This document shows positions 42,302 to 51,916 of a stretch of DNA of 64,000 nt, one piece after another. The notes below the pieces were generated by a model. The model was not told the DNA's origin. It worked only from the letters and a program-made list of their open reading frames with translations, and ran no database searches. The stretch is from Pedobacter nyackensis. GTDB lineage: Bacteria > Bacteroidota > Bacteroidia > Sphingobacteriales > Sphingobacteriaceae. The stretch lies in contig NZ_FWYB01000013.1 of NCBI RefSeq assembly GCF_900176505.1, positions 98,958-162,957 of the forward strand, read 5' to 3'. Position 1 is the first letter of the stretch. Each line of letters starts with the position of its first letter. A program made the position numbers and the translations under genes.

Positions 42302-42682
42302 ATGAAGACTTTTAAAAAATATTATCAGATCCCTGCTTCTCCTGAAGAAGTATATTTAGCCTTAACAAAAGCACAAAGCATTCAATTGTGGACAGGATCA
42401 GAAGTTGAGTTTACAGAAGAGCCAGATACAGAGTTTTCTTTCTGGGACGGAGATATTGTAGGTAAGAACCTGGAATTTGATCATGGCAAGAAAATCGTAC
42501 AGGAATGGTACTTTGGCGAAGGAAATGAACCTTCTATTGTTACCATTAAACTGCATGAAGATAAAAGAGGAACGTCGTTGGAGTTTGTACAAACTAATAT
42601 CCCTGAAGCGGATTATGATGACTTCACAGAAGGCCTGGATGAATATTACCTGGGTGGCCTACTTGATTTCTTTGAAGACTAA
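42302..42682 (+). CDS. SRPBCC/START-like domain protein (AHSA1-related)
   Basis: A 126-residue protein with the helix-grip fold pattern of the AHSA1/CalC branch: YYQIPASPEEVYLALTKAQSIQLWTGSEVEF at the start, FWDGDIVGKNLEFDHGKKIVQEWYF in the middle and a C-terminal helix EGLDEYYLGGLLDFFED. It probably binds a hydrophobic ligand or a client protein. It is six bases after the acyl-CoA dehydrogenase gene and probably in one transcript with it. The function is unknown. Confidence 0.88.
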   Translation: MKTFKKYYQIPASPEEVYLALTKAQSIQLWTGSEVEFTEEPDTEFSFWDGDIVGKNLEFDHGKKIVQEWYFGEGNEPSIVTIKLHEDKRGTSLEFVQTNIPEADYDDFTEGLDEYYLGGLLDFFED

Positions 42683-42697
42683 AATCTGAAGCAAATA

Positions 42698-42735
42698 AAA
42701 AAGCGGGCGTTTCTATGAAATGCCCGCTTTTTTTT
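42698..42735. terminator. Bidirectional terminator between SRPBCC gene and lysA
   Basis: AAAAAGCGGGC/GCCCGCTTTTT stem (42698-42708 and 42722-42732) with T runs on both strands, between convergent genes. Confidence 0.9.
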
Positions 42736-42746
42736 ATAATTAAGTA

Positions 42747-43901
42747 TTAAGCTTCCTCGCTATAAACCGATCTGATTTCATCACGAAGGTTATATTTTGA
42801 AGCCATAACTTCGCCATAAGCACCTGCACTTCTGATGGCATACAAATCACCTCTGAATGATTCAGGTTGCTCTACCTCTTTTCCAAAGCAGTCTGTACTT
42901 TCACAAATAGGTCCTACAATATCATATTTCAAAGTAGCTTCATTACCTCTGGTTAAGTTTTCAATTTTATGGTAAGCCTGATATAAAGCCGGACGCATCA
43001 ACTCGGTCATCCCGGCATCCAGGATAACAAAGTTTTTCTTCTTACCGTTCTTTACATATAGCACCCTGCTAATCAATGAAGCAGATTGTCCAACTAAAGC
43101 CCTACCCAACTCAAAATGCACTTCCTGACCAGGTTTAATATCCAGAAAATCGGAGAATATTTTAAAGTAGTTGGCAAAATCAGGTATCTGCTGATCAGGG
43201 TTATGATAATCAATACCCAAACCACCACCAACGTTCAATACCTTAACAGCAAAGCCTCGTTCTTCAAACCAGATAGCAAACTCATTTACACGTACACAAA
43301 GGTTTTTATATACGTCGAGGTTAGTGATCTGTGATCCGATATGAAAATGGATACCAACAAATTCAAGGTTTGCTGATGCTCTTAACATCTCCGCACATTG
43401 CGGCAAATCCCATGAGTTTACACCAAACTTATTTTCATCTAAACCGGTAGTAATGTTATGATGGGTATGCGCATCCACATTTGGATTGATACGAATGGCA
43501 ACGCTTGCCTTCTTACCTTTTTTCGCTGCCAGTTCATTGATCACTTCCAATTCCTGAACAGACTCAACATTGAAGCAGAAAATATTCTGATCTAATGCAA
43601 GGTTAATCTCTTTGTCTGATTTACCAACTCCGGCAAATACAATTTGTCCTTTGTCAAAACCGGTTTCAATAGCTTTACTTACTTCGCCTCCGCTTACGCA
43701 ATCTGCACCAAAACCTACGGCTTTAATACTTTGCAAAACTTTAGCATTGAAATTCGCCTTCATGGCATAGTGCACATGAAAATTGTATAACTTCGCGGCC
43801 GCTGCGCAAGTATTCAATGTATCCTGCAGCAGATTTAAGTCGTAATAATAGAAAGGTGTTTCTAAGTTTGCGAAGTGTGATATATCTTTATTAGAAAACA
43901 T
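42747..43901 (-). CDS. lysA: Diaminopimelate decarboxylase
   Basis: Last step of lysine synthesis: PLP-dependent decarboxylation of meso-diaminopimelate. The 384 residues have the PLP lysine in HYAMKANFNAKVL (about 45-57), VGIHFHIGSQI, the glycine loop LNVGGGLGIDYH, ELGRALVGQSA and the C-terminal CESTDCFGKE motif with the Cys from the partner subunit. It lies downstream of lysC on the same strand with a 192-base gap that contains a small antisense frame. Confidence 0.97.
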   Translation of the reverse strand: MFSNKDISHFANLETPFYYYDLNLLQDTLNTCAAAAKLYNFHVHYAMKANFNAKVLQSIKAVGFGADCVSGGEVSKAIETGFDKGQIVFAGVGKSDKEINLALDQNIFCFNVESVQELEVINELAAKKGKKASVAIRINPNVDAHTHHNITTGLDENKFGVNSWDLPQCAEMLRASANLEFVGIHFHIGSQITNLDVYKNLCVRVNEFAIWFEERGFAVKVLNVGGGLGIDYHNPDQQIPDFANYFKIFSDFLDIKPGQEVHFELGRALVGQSASLISRVLYVKNGKKKNFVILDAGMTELMRPALYQAYHKIENLTRGNEATLKYDIVGPICESTDCFGKEVEQPESFRGDLYAIRSAGAYGEVMASKYNLRDEIRSVYSEEA

Positions 43902-43902
43902 A

Positions 43903-44079
43903 ATGTTTAAATATCTTGTTATATTTTTTGTAATTGTACTAAGCTTGATCTACATAGGAAACCGTATAGATCTTGGCAATCAGAATATCAGTAAAAAAGA
44001 GTACGACAGAAGAACCAAGCTCTTTCTCGTACTCATTTTGATATCGATAGGGATCCTTGTCTGGATAAAAAGACGCTAA
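43903..44079 (+). CDS. 58-residue two-helix membrane protein, antisense between lysC and lysA
   Basis: An ATG frame of 58 codons that fills the gap between lysC and lysA but on the opposite strand. It encodes two membrane helices (YLVIFFVIVLSLIYIG and LFLVLILISIGILVWI) joined by a charged loop with NISKKEYDRRTK, ending KRR. This helix-loop-helix layout looks like a real small membrane protein. The start codon is two bases from the lysA start codon, so its promoter must lie within lysA. The family is not recognised. Confidence 0.5.
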   Translation: MFKYLVIFFVIVLSLIYIGNRIDLGNQNISKKEYDRRTKLFLVLILISIGILVWIKRR

Positions 44080-44093
44080 CCCCTACCTGATTC

Positions 44094-45407
44094 CTATTCA
44101 AACAATCTGTTATGTAAACTTTTTAAAGTCTCCGTTTTATCTGAGGTATTGATCAGCAACGAGATGTTATAATTACTTCCGCCGTAAGAGATCATCCTTA
44201 ATGGAATGTGCTTAATCGCATCCAATACACGCGCAGCATAACCATGTTTCTCCGCACTGAAATCACCAACAACACAAACGATCGACTGGTCGCTATCAAT
44301 TTCTACAGAACCAAAAGCATGCAGCTCTTCGACAATCTTATCCAGGTTCTCTGTATAATCAATTGTCAAGGATACCGCCACCTCTGAAGTAGTAATCATG
44401 TCGATCGGAGTTTTATATCTTTCAAAGATTTCAAATACCCTTCTCAGGAAACCATAAGCCAATAACATGCGGCTCGACTGGATCTTAATAGCCGTAATAC
44501 CATCTTTTGCAGCGATAGATTTGATTTTTCCTTTTTCACTTTCTGCTGAGATCAATGTACCCGCAGCTTTCGGCTCCATGGTATTCAATAACCTAACAGG
44601 AATTTTGTATTTCTGTGCAGGGAATACTGATTGCGGATGCAGAATTTTCGCACCGAAATAAGCCAACTCCGCTGCCTCATCGAATGAAAGGTGAGAAATT
44701 GGTTTTGTACCTTTTACGATCCTTGGATCGTTGTTGTGCATTCCGTCAATATCAGTCCAGATTTGTACTTCTTCAGCTAAGATAGCTGCACCAATCAAAG
44801 ATGCAGTGTAGTCACTACCTCCGCGACGCAAGTTATCTACTTCGCCAAAGCTGTTTCTGCAAATAAATCCTTGTGTGATGAATAACTTAATATCTTTATG
44901 TTGATCTAAAATCGGTTGTAAATGCTTGGTTGCATAAGGAACATCGGGTTCATTGTCCTCATCAATCTTCATAAAATCCAACGCAGGCAATAATACAGAT
45001 GGTACGCCAATTGATTTCAGGTAGATATGATATAAGGTAGTAGACAGCAGCTCCCCTTGTGCCAGCACAACTTTCTCTTCAACAGGTGTAAAGATATCGT
45101 TAGCCAAAGTGTTCAAAAAGTTGAAATGGTAATCTACAACTTCCTGTCCTTGCTCGCGATAATCGCCTTCAGCTAAAAGCTCAATCACGAACTCGTTATA
45201 TTTCTGGTGCAATGCGTTGATTAAATCTAACGCAACCTGTTTATCTTCCTTTAAAAGTTTGGCTGAAATCTCTACTAAACTATTGGTTGTACCAGACACA
45301 GCCGATAATACCACAATTTGTTCTTCTGCAGGATTAATGATATCCAGCAATTTTTTCATGCGCTCAGGGCTTCCAACAGAAGTGCCTCCAAACTTTAATA
45401 CTTTCAT
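44094..45407 (-). CDS. lysC: Aspartokinase (monofunctional)
   Basis: Phosphorylates aspartate, the entry to lysine, methionine, threonine and diaminopimelate synthesis. The 437 residues begin with KVLKFGGTSVGSPERM (kinase P-loop). They continue with RRGGSDYTASLIGAAI and WTDIDGMHNNDPRIV, and end with two ACT domains (about 290-437, KSIAAKDGITAIKIQSSRML and RMISYGGSNYNISLLI) for feedback control. The size is normal for the class with no homoserine dehydrogenase fused. No lysine riboswitch is visible in the 172 bases upstream. Confidence 0.97.
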   Translation of the reverse strand: MKVLKFGGTSVGSPERMKKLLDIINPAEEQIVVLSAVSGTTNSLVEISAKLLKEDKQVALDLINALHQKYNEFVIELLAEGDYREQGQEVVDYHFNFLNTLANDIFTPVEEKVVLAQGELLSTTLYHIYLKSIGVPSVLLPALDFMKIDEDNEPDVPYATKHLQPILDQHKDIKLFITQGFICRNSFGEVDNLRRGGSDYTASLIGAAILAEEVQIWTDIDGMHNNDPRIVKGTKPISHLSFDEAAELAYFGAKILHPQSVFPAQKYKIPVRLLNTMEPKAAGTLISAESEKGKIKSIAAKDGITAIKIQSSRMLLAYGFLRRVFEIFERYKTPIDMITTSEVAVSLTIDYTENLDKIVEELHAFGSVEIDSDQSIVCVVGDFSAEKHGYAARVLDAIKHIPLRMISYGGSNYNISLLINTSDKTETLKSLHNRLFE

Positions 45408-45579
45408 AGTTCTTTAATTGTTTTAGTTGTTCTGAAGCTATAAATAGCTATATTTATTTGCTTCAAGTATTTTATTTTTAACCAAAATGGTCATATACTT
45501 GTAATCGGGCGTGAATTTAGGTAAAACACGCATAATAAACGCAAAATAGACGAAATAAAATCTGGAAAGACAATTATAT

Positions 45580-47316
45580 ATGCAATTAGAACAAGCTACC
45601 CAAAGCACAATTAACGAATGGCTTAATGGAAATTACGATCAAAACACCAAAGAAGAGGTACAGAGCCTTTTAAATAAGGAAGCTTTTACTGAACTTACAG
45701 ATTCATTTTACAGAAACCTGGAATTTGGAACCGGAGGGTTACGCGGGATAATGGGCCCCGGATCAAACAGGATCAATAAATATACTATAGGTACAGCAAC
45801 TCAGGGATTGTCAAATTACCTGAACAATAAATACCCGGGAGAAAAAATCAAGGTGGCCATTGCACACGATAGTCGGAACAATTCTGATTACTTTGCTCAA
45901 ATCACCGCTGATGTGTTCTCAGCTAATGGCATACATGTCTATTTCTTTTCAGCTTTAAGACCTACTCCCGAATTGTCGTTTGCCATTCGTCACCTGGGCT
46001 GTAAAAGCGGTGTTATGCTTACTGCTTCTCACAATCCTAAAGAGTACAATGGCTACAAAGCTTATGGTGCTGATGGTGGTCAGTTCACCGCACCTGACGA
46101 TACCCTGGTAATGGATGAAGTGGCAAAGATCAAAAGTATTGATGAAGTTAAATTTGATCGTGTAGAAAGTAATATTGAATCAATTGGCGAAGAAATTGAT
46201 CAGTTATACCTGGATAAAATAACCGCATTATCGGTATCCCCGGATGCAATCGCCCGTCAGAAAGACCTTAAAATTGTGTACTCTCCTATTCATGGAACAG
46301 GAATTACCCTGGTACCTAAAGCATTGGCGCAATTTGGCTTCACCAACTTAACTGTAGTTGAAGAGCAAAGTGAACCGGACGGTAATTTCCCTACAGTGGT
46401 TTATCCTAACCCGGAAGAGAAAGAAGCACTTACATTGGCCTTGAAGAAAGCAAAAGAGATCGATGCTGATCTGGTACTGGCCACCGACCCTGATGCGGAT
46501 CGTGTAGGTATCGCTGTAAAGAACAACGATGACGAGTTTGTGCTGTTAAACGGAAACCAAACCGGAAGTTTACTGATCAATTACCTGTTAACCGCATGGC
46601 AGGAAAAAGGAAAACTTACAGGAAAAGAATATATCGTTAAAACGATTGTGACGTCGAACTTAATTGAAGCCATTGCTAAAGCTAAAAATGTAACTTACTA
46701 CAATACCTTAACAGGTTTTAAATGGATAGGCCAGGTTATGACGCAATTGGAAGGTAAAGAAACCTTTATCGGTGGTGGCGAAGAAAGCTACGGCTACCTG
46801 ATTGGCGATTTAGTAAGGGATAAGGATGCAGTAGTTTCCTGCGCATTTATCGCAGAAATGACCGCCTTCTATAAGGATAAAGGAAGTAGCCTTTATGATG
46901 CTTTATTAAATATGTATGTAGAATACGGTTTGTATAAAGAAGAATTGGTATCCATTACTAAAAAAGGAAAAAGTGGCGCTGAGGACATTAAAGCGATGAT
47001 GGAGAAATTCAGAAATAACCCTCCTGCGACTTTAGGTGGATCGAAGATCGAGACCTTAAAAGATTACGAGCTTGGCATGCAGACGGACTTAAAATCAGGT
47101 GTAAAAACAGCGTTGGAACTTCCGAAATCAGATGTATTGCAATTTATCACTGAAGATGGCAGTATCATTTCCGCACGTCCTTCAGGAACAGAGCCTAAGA
47201 TTAAGTTCTATTGCAGTGTAAATGCGCCATTAAAGGATAAACAGAGTTTTAAAGAAACAGACGTCAGTCTTGGCGATAAGATTAAAGCAGTAATGAATGA
47301 TCTTGAGGTATACTAA
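45580..47316 (+). CDS. Phosphoglucomutase/phosphomannomutase family enzyme
   Basis: Alpha-D-phosphohexomutase of 578 residues that interconverts hexose 1- and 6-phosphates, supplying sugar nucleotides. All four family loops are present: catalytic serine in GVMLTASHNPKEYNGYKAYG (about 140-160), metal loop DPDADRVGIA (about 304-313), sugar-binding GGGEESYGYL (about 398-407) and phosphate-binding RPSGTEPKIKFY (about 531-542). The length suits the PgcA-like branch with broad hexose specificity. Confidence 0.95.
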   Translation: MQLEQATQSTINEWLNGNYDQNTKEEVQSLLNKEAFTELTDSFYRNLEFGTGGLRGIMGPGSNRINKYTIGTATQGLSNYLNNKYPGEKIKVAIAHDSRNNSDYFAQITADVFSANGIHVYFFSALRPTPELSFAIRHLGCKSGVMLTASHNPKEYNGYKAYGADGGQFTAPDDTLVMDEVAKIKSIDEVKFDRVESNIESIGEEIDQLYLDKITALSVSPDAIARQKDLKIVYSPIHGTGITLVPKALAQFGFTNLTVVEEQSEPDGNFPTVVYPNPEEKEALTLALKKAKEIDADLVLATDPDADRVGIAVKNNDDEFVLLNGNQTGSLLINYLLTAWQEKGKLTGKEYIVKTIVTSNLIEAIAKAKNVTYYNTLTGFKWIGQVMTQLEGKETFIGGGEESYGYLIGDLVRDKDAVVSCAFIAEMTAFYKDKGSSLYDALLNMYVEYGLYKEELVSITKKGKSGAEDIKAMMEKFRNNPPATLGGSKIETLKDYELGMQTDLKSGVKTALELPKSDVLQFITEDGSIISARPSGTEPKIKFYCSVNAPLKDKQSFKETDVSLGDKIKAVMNDLEVY

Positions 47317-47324
47317 CCTCAGGA

Positions 47325-47765
47325 TTATTCCTCTTTGATTTCCTCAAAATATTTACTTGCGATTTCTGCAAAAGCTCCTATGTTTAGGGGCTTATGCAGA
47401 TAAGTAGCTATCTCTTCAACCATAGCAGCATGCTGCTCATCATCTGGATTAAGTGAGGTAGTTAGCATCACCACCACAATTCTGGCTTTGTGTTTTTCAT
47501 CCAGCTTTTTGTATTCTGCGATAAAGTCCCAGCCATTCATGCCAGGCATATTGATGTCTAAAAAGACGATCCCCGCTTTAGGAGCATCTTCCTGTCCTTC
47601 ATACTTACCAGAATAGGTCAGGTAGTCCAATGCCTCTTTTGCAGATGTAATTTCCTTAACATTTACATCTATTTTAGCATTTTCTACGATCCTACGATGG
47701 ATAAAGTTTGTAGAAATATCATCATCAACTAATAATACGCAATCAAGATCCTTATACTTTTTCAT
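47325..47765 (-). CDS. Single-domain response regulator
   Basis: A 146-residue CheY-like receiver without an output domain. The acidic pocket is VLLVDDD (about 11-17), the phosphorylated Asp is in VFLDINMPGMNGWDF (about 68-82), followed by the Thr in VVMLTTSLNPDD and the Lys in YLHKPLN. It lies 48 bases downstream of a PAS histidine kinase gene on the same strand and is probably its partner. Such stand-alone receivers in Bacteroidota often act by protein contact rather than DNA binding. Confidence 0.92.
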   Translation of the reverse strand: MKKYKDLDCVLLVDDDISTNFIHRRIVENAKIDVNVKEITSAKEALDYLTYSGKYEGQEDAPKAGIVFLDINMPGMNGWDFIAEYKKLDEKHKARIVVVMLTTSLNPDDEQHAAMVEEIATYLHKPLNIGAFAEIASKYFEEIKEE

Positions 47766-47813
47766 ACATATATATCAATTATTACTATCGGCTCCCTTAA
47801 GTTTTTATAAAAT

Positions 47814-48890
47814 TTATACTTTAAGCGTGAAGCTAAAAGTGCTTCCTTCATTTAAAATGGATTCCACACTAATCGTACCGCCATGCAGTTCTACTATCTT
47901 TTTACAATGCGACAATCCGATACCGTAGCCCTCATAATCGGTTGTGCTATGTAAACGCTGGAACATGATAAACACTTTTTCTTTGTAGCGCTCTTCAATC
48001 CCAATACCATTGTCCTTAAATTCAAAATGCCAGAAATTATCATTACCAACTACAGAGATAAAGATTTTGGGGGCAACTCCTGGTCTTTTAAATTTCAATG
48101 AATTACTCAATAAATTCTGAAAAAGTTGTCTTAATGCAGTTTCAAAACCATAAACAATTGGAAGATCTTTATAATATATCTCAGCTCCCGTAGCATTGAT
48201 ACTACCAAACAGATCATTTTGCAAGCTATCCATTAACTGATTACAATCAACTAAACATTTAGCTTGCTGACCTCCAAGTCGTGCATAATCCAGCAAACCT
48301 TTTATAAGATTTCGCATTCGTTCCGTGGAACGATCTATAAACTGCAGGTACAATCTCGCATTATCATCAAAAACATCCTGGTATTCATCCTTAAACAATT
48401 CAACGAAATTCTTAACAGTAAGGAGTGGTTCCTGTAAATCATGTGAGGCAATGTACACGAACTGCTCCAGTTCTTTATTTTTGATTTCCAGTTCCCTGGC
48501 GTATTCTTCTGTTGTTTTCTCCAGCTGCCGCTTAGCCGTAAGGTCGCGCACAAATTTAGAGAACCCGACTACCTGATGGTTGTCGTCGTAGATAGCAGAA
48601 ATGGTAATGAAGCCCCAAAACAGCTCACCCCCCTTTCTTATACGCCAGCCTTCATGCTGAGCCCTGCCTTTTAATTTTGCTTCTTCTATAAGGAGTTCGG
48701 GTAATCTGTTTCTTTTGCTCTCTTCATTATAAAACACACTGATATTATGACCTATAATTTCTTCGGCCGTGTATCCTTTAATCTTCTCCGCTTCTTTATT
48801 CCAATTCTCAATATTTCCGTGCCTGTCTAAAAAGAGAATAGCATAATCATCTATTACTTCAAGCATTCTAAGTAAGCTGTCTGATCTCAA
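47814..48890 (-). CDS. PAS-domain sensor histidine kinase
   Basis: A 358-residue kinase with no obvious membrane segment. A PAS domain (about 8-125, YAILFLDRHGNIENWNKEAEKIKGYTAEEIIG, with a PAC motif ending GFSKFVRDLT) is followed by a HisKA domain with the phosphoacceptor His in YIASHDLQEPLLTV (about 150) and an HATPase_c domain (N box LFQNLLSNSLKF, G1 FKDNGIGIEE, F box VFIMFQRLHS, G2 YGIGLSHCKK). The layout resembles light- or redox-type cytosolic kinases, and the signal is unknown. The receiver gene follows 48 bases downstream. Confidence 0.94.
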   Translation of the reverse strand: MRSDSLLRMLEVIDDYAILFLDRHGNIENWNKEAEKIKGYTAEEIIGHNISVFYNEESKRNRLPELLIEEAKLKGRAQHEGWRIRKGGELFWGFITISAIYDDNHQVVGFSKFVRDLTAKRQLEKTTEEYARELEIKNKELEQFVYIASHDLQEPLLTVKNFVELFKDEYQDVFDDNARLYLQFIDRSTERMRNLIKGLLDYARLGGQQAKCLVDCNQLMDSLQNDLFGSINATGAEIYYKDLPIVYGFETALRQLFQNLLSNSLKFKRPGVAPKIFISVVGNDNFWHFEFKDNGIGIEERYKEKVFIMFQRLHSTTDYEGYGIGLSHCKKIVELHGGTISVESILNEGSTFSFTLKV

Positions 48891-48989
48891 GTACTTGCGT
48901 TTAATATATCTGGTGGAATCCAGACTTAAGTATTTTCAAAATTCAGGCCAAATAAAGCCCTGCAAATGGAGATACAACAAGGTGCATTA

Positions 48990-49001
48990 ATGTTGCAACA
49001 T
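48990..49001. promoter_or_regulatory. Perfect 12-base palindrome upstream of the histidine kinase gene
   Basis: ATGTTGCAACAT, about 100 bp upstream of the histidine kinase start and 68 bp beyond the proA stop. It is a possible operator; nothing identifies the binding protein. Confidence 0.3.
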
Positions 49002-49068
49002 CAATTTTCACGATACAATATTTTCCCAAATCGGGGAATTATATCGCAAGCAGATTTTTGGCGAAAGG

Positions 49069-50316
49069 TTAACGCACTTGCCCCTCACCCCTAACTACCC
49101 ACTTTTCGGTAACAAGTTTTTCAAGTGCAAACGGACCACGTGCGTGGAGTTTTTGTGTGGAGATACCTATTTCGGCTCCTAAGCCAAACACCTGCCCATC
49201 GGTAAATCTGGTGGAGGCATTCAGATAGACAACCGCAGCATCAACTTCATTTAAGAATCTTTCACTTTTAGCAGGATCTTCAGAGATGATAGCTTCGGAA
49301 TGTTTTGAAGAAAACTGAGCAATATGTTCCAGCGCCTCATCAAGTCCTTCGACAATCTTTACGGAGCATTTAAAATCAAGAAATTCTCTACCAAAATCCT
49401 CAGTACTTGCCTGGTTTACCATTGGATAATTCAAGCTACTCAGAATAGAGAAAGAATGCTCATCAGCAAATAGTTCTACCTGATGTTGCGAAAGCAATGG
49501 AGCCAGGATATGGAGGAATGGCTCAGCAATAGCGCTGTCGACCACCACCGTATCCAGTGCATTACAAACTGAAGGTCTGGATACCTTGGCGTTTACTACA
49601 ATGGCCGCGGCTTCGGTTAGGTTTGCCGTCTTTTCTATATACGTATGGCAAACTCCTGCTCCGGTTTCGATAACCGGAACCAGCGAATTTTTGCGTACAT
49701 ATTCTATCAATTGATTTGAGCCACGTGGGATGATCACATCGATATATTTTTCGGCTTGAAGAATATCTAAAATATACTTTCTATCTGCCGGAAGTTGCTG
49801 TACTACATTTTTATCAAGGCCTTGTTCTACTAAAACACGTTGAATTAAGGATACGATAAACAGATTGGTATGATAAGCATCCTGACCACCACGCAATAGG
49901 CAAACATTCCCTGATCTGATGCACAAAGCAGCAACGTCGATCGTAACATTTGGTCGGGATTCATAGATGACACCTACTACCCCCAGAGGTACTGTTTTCT
50001 TTTGAATAAACAAGCCATTGGCGAGGGTGTATTCAGAAAGCACCTTATTGGTTGGATCCGGAAGCAGCGCTACATCATTAAGACTGGATGCAAGATCAAG
50101 TATGCGGGATTCATTTAACAACAGGCGATCTCTTTTGGGATCTGATGCGGGCATTTTTTCTAAATCTTTTAGATTTTCTGTAATAATCTGTTCAGACTGA
50201 GCCTTAATCAGTACAGCAAGGCTATTGATGAGGTTTTGTTTGCCCTCATCGCTTAGCGAAGAAATAGACTGCTGTGCTTTCTTTGCATTAATTAACTGTT
50301 GTTGAATGTTTTCCAT
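49069..50316 (-). CDS. proA: Glutamate-5-semialdehyde dehydrogenase (gamma-glutamyl phosphate reductase)
   Basis: Second step of proline synthesis: NADPH-dependent reduction of gamma-glutamyl phosphate. The 415-residue protein belongs to the aldehyde dehydrogenase superfamily. Visible motifs are PLGVVGVIYESRPNVT (about 111-126), IPRGSNQLIEYV, the catalytic cysteine in SRPSVCNALDTVVV (about 246-259), and the C-terminal RFTDGQVFGLGAEIGISTQKLHARGPFAL block. It follows proB by three bases on the same strand, so the two form an operon. Confidence 0.97.
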   Translation of the reverse strand: MENIQQQLINAKKAQQSISSLSDEGKQNLINSLAVLIKAQSEQIITENLKDLEKMPASDPKRDRLLLNESRILDLASSLNDVALLPDPTNKVLSEYTLANGLFIQKKTVPLGVVGVIYESRPNVTIDVAALCIRSGNVCLLRGGQDAYHTNLFIVSLIQRVLVEQGLDKNVVQQLPADRKYILDILQAEKYIDVIIPRGSNQLIEYVRKNSLVPVIETGAGVCHTYIEKTANLTEAAAIVVNAKVSRPSVCNALDTVVVDSAIAEPFLHILAPLLSQHQVELFADEHSFSILSSLNYPMVNQASTEDFGREFLDFKCSVKIVEGLDEALEHIAQFSSKHSEAIISEDPAKSERFLNEVDAAVVYLNASTRFTDGQVFGLGAEIGISTQKLHARGPFALEKLVTEKWVVRGEGQVR

Positions 50317-50319
50317 TAT

Positions 50320-51354
50320 TTATAGTATTACAATATCACTGGCGTTTGCAATTTCCAGGTTATGTTGTTTTGAATCTTTAACAATTGCTTCCGAAGAAGT
50401 TTTGGCCCGGGCAACGGCAACTATATTCAGCTGATCATCTGTGATCTCGAAGATCTCGCCATCACTGAATTTTTCGATCACCTGAAGCACACCTACGGCA
50501 AGCAGGCTTTTACGCTTTCTTATGGCTTCACAGGCACCACTATCTACCATTATGCGTCCGGTAACCAGACTACCGCTGGCCAGCCATTTATTTCTGGCAG
50601 ATATGCTACAGTTTTTTGGCGCACATACTGTACCCGTTTGCTCATGAACAGCCTTAACAATACCTTCCGGTGTGCGAACACCAAAGATAACCACTTTAAT
50701 ACCCATAACAGAGGCCAGATGGGCAAAAGTAAGCTTAGATATCATCCCACCCAGACCAAGATCTGATTTGTTCTTATCGGCCAGTGAGAATATATCGTTG
50801 TTGATGCTTTCAATCCTGTCAATCACCTTACCTTCCCTATCCAGTACTCCGGGAACGGAAGTACCCAATAAAATCACAGAAGCACCAAAACCAACACCAA
50901 GTAGCGTCGCTAACTCATCATTATCAGAGAACTTCAATTCCAGACTACTAACTACATCATTTTCGTTAGCAATAGGAATAACATCGTTCTTCCATAACTC
51001 TTCATAGGTCTCCTTTAATTGCAAAAACTGCTTTCTGTTAGAGAAATGTTGTCTTTCGCAAAGACTTTGAGCGATAGATATGCCGTAGGGGTTGAAATGT
51101 TTAGAGTAGGTATTTAACAATAGCGGGTTGCCAATGGAGGCAGCAGCTTTACGCTCAGAAATTTTTCCTTTATAGTTTTTAATGTACTGTTTTCCGGCGG
51201 CTACTGCGCCTGATGATACAAGGATCAGATGGTAATCTTTTGCAATTTTAGCTACCTGACTGGCAACATCAGCAATTACCTCCTCGTCAAGTTCACCTTT
51301 CGCTGTGGTTATGGAGGCAGTACCTAATTTCAAAACAAGTATTGGCTTGTTCAT
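50320..51354 (-). CDS. proB: Glutamate 5-kinase
   Basis: First step of proline synthesis. The 344-residue protein has the amino-acid kinase fold (LVLKLGTASITT at the start, LVSSGAVAAGKQYI, IANENDVVSS, FSDNDELATLLG) and a C-terminal PUA domain (about 270-344, SLVTGRIMVDSGACEAIRKRKSL). Feedback inhibition by proline is the usual control in this family. It forms an operon with proA directly downstream. Confidence 0.96.
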   Translation of the reverse strand: MNKPILVLKLGTASITTAKGELDEEVIADVASQVAKIAKDYHLILVSSGAVAAGKQYIKNYKGKISERKAAASIGNPLLLNTYSKHFNPYGISIAQSLCERQHFSNRKQFLQLKETYEELWKNDVIPIANENDVVSSLELKFSDNDELATLLGVGFGASVILLGTSVPGVLDREGKVIDRIESINNDIFSLADKNKSDLGLGGMISKLTFAHLASVMGIKVVIFGVRTPEGIVKAVHEQTGTVCAPKNCSISARNKWLASGSLVTGRIMVDSGACEAIRKRKSLLAVGVLQVIEKFSDGEIFEITDDQLNIVAVARAKTSSEAIVKDSKQHNLEIANASDIVIL

Positions 51355-51402
51355 TTGTGGTTCGGGTTGAAAATGAGTAATGAAGCCCGAAAATAACTAA
51401 AA

Positions 51403-51433
51403 ATCCTCCTATCTATGAAATAAACAGGAGGAT
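51403..51433 (-). terminator. Terminator downstream of the OsmC gene
   Basis: ATCCTCCT/AGGAGGAT stem (51403-51410 and 51426-51433); on the minus strand the stem is followed by a run of T. Confidence 0.75.
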
Positions 51434-51460
51434 AATTGATAGATTTTATAGAAATATTTT

Positions 51461-51874
51461 TTAAACCAGCGATGCTTCTAATGTAATGTCGATACTGGCA
51501 TAGGCTTTACTTACCGGACAGGTTGCTTTTGCTCCTGCTGCAATTTCCTGAAACTGAGTTTCACTGATATCAGGAATACTTGCTTTTAACACCAATTTTG
51601 AACTGGTAATTACACCGTTATCTATGGTAACTGTACCTGTTGTCTCTAGGGTACCTGGTGTAAATCCGGCTTCAGTTAAATCTAAACTTAACTTCATGGT
51701 AAAGCAGCCTGCATGCGCTGCCGCCATCAATTCTTCAGGATTTGTACCAATACCATCGGCAAATCTGCTATTAAAAGAATACTGAGTCTGGTCGAGCACT
51801 TTACTGGCAGTAGTAATATGACCGGAACCTTCTTTGATTGTGCCATTCCAAACGGCAGTTGCATTACGTTTCAT
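51461..51874 (-). CDS. OsmC/Ohr-family peroxiredoxin
   Basis: A 137-residue protein of the OsmC branch, which reduces organic hydroperoxides with two cysteines. The first Cys is in MAAAHAGCFTMKLSLDL (about 50-66) and the second in GAKATCPVSKAY (about 113-124). The N-terminal TAVWNGTIKEGSGHITTAS is characteristic of OsmC proper rather than Ohr. It lies between proB and the AsmA-like gene on the minus strand, with a terminator after it. Confidence 0.93.
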   Translation of the reverse strand: MKRNATAVWNGTIKEGSGHITTASKVLDQTQYSFNSRFADGIGTNPEELMAAAHAGCFTMKLSLDLTEAGFTPGTLETTGTVTIDNGVITSSKLVLKASIPDISETQFQEIAAGAKATCPVSKAYASIDITLEASLV

Positions 51875-51916
51875 ATTGTATAATTTGGGGTTATAGATTT
51901 ACTCAAATATAATTCT

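Noticed and set aside
45408..45579. Lysine riboswitch upstream of lysC
   Set aside because: The 172-base region is AT-rich with no conserved L-box elements or terminator, so control is more likely through the ACT domains.
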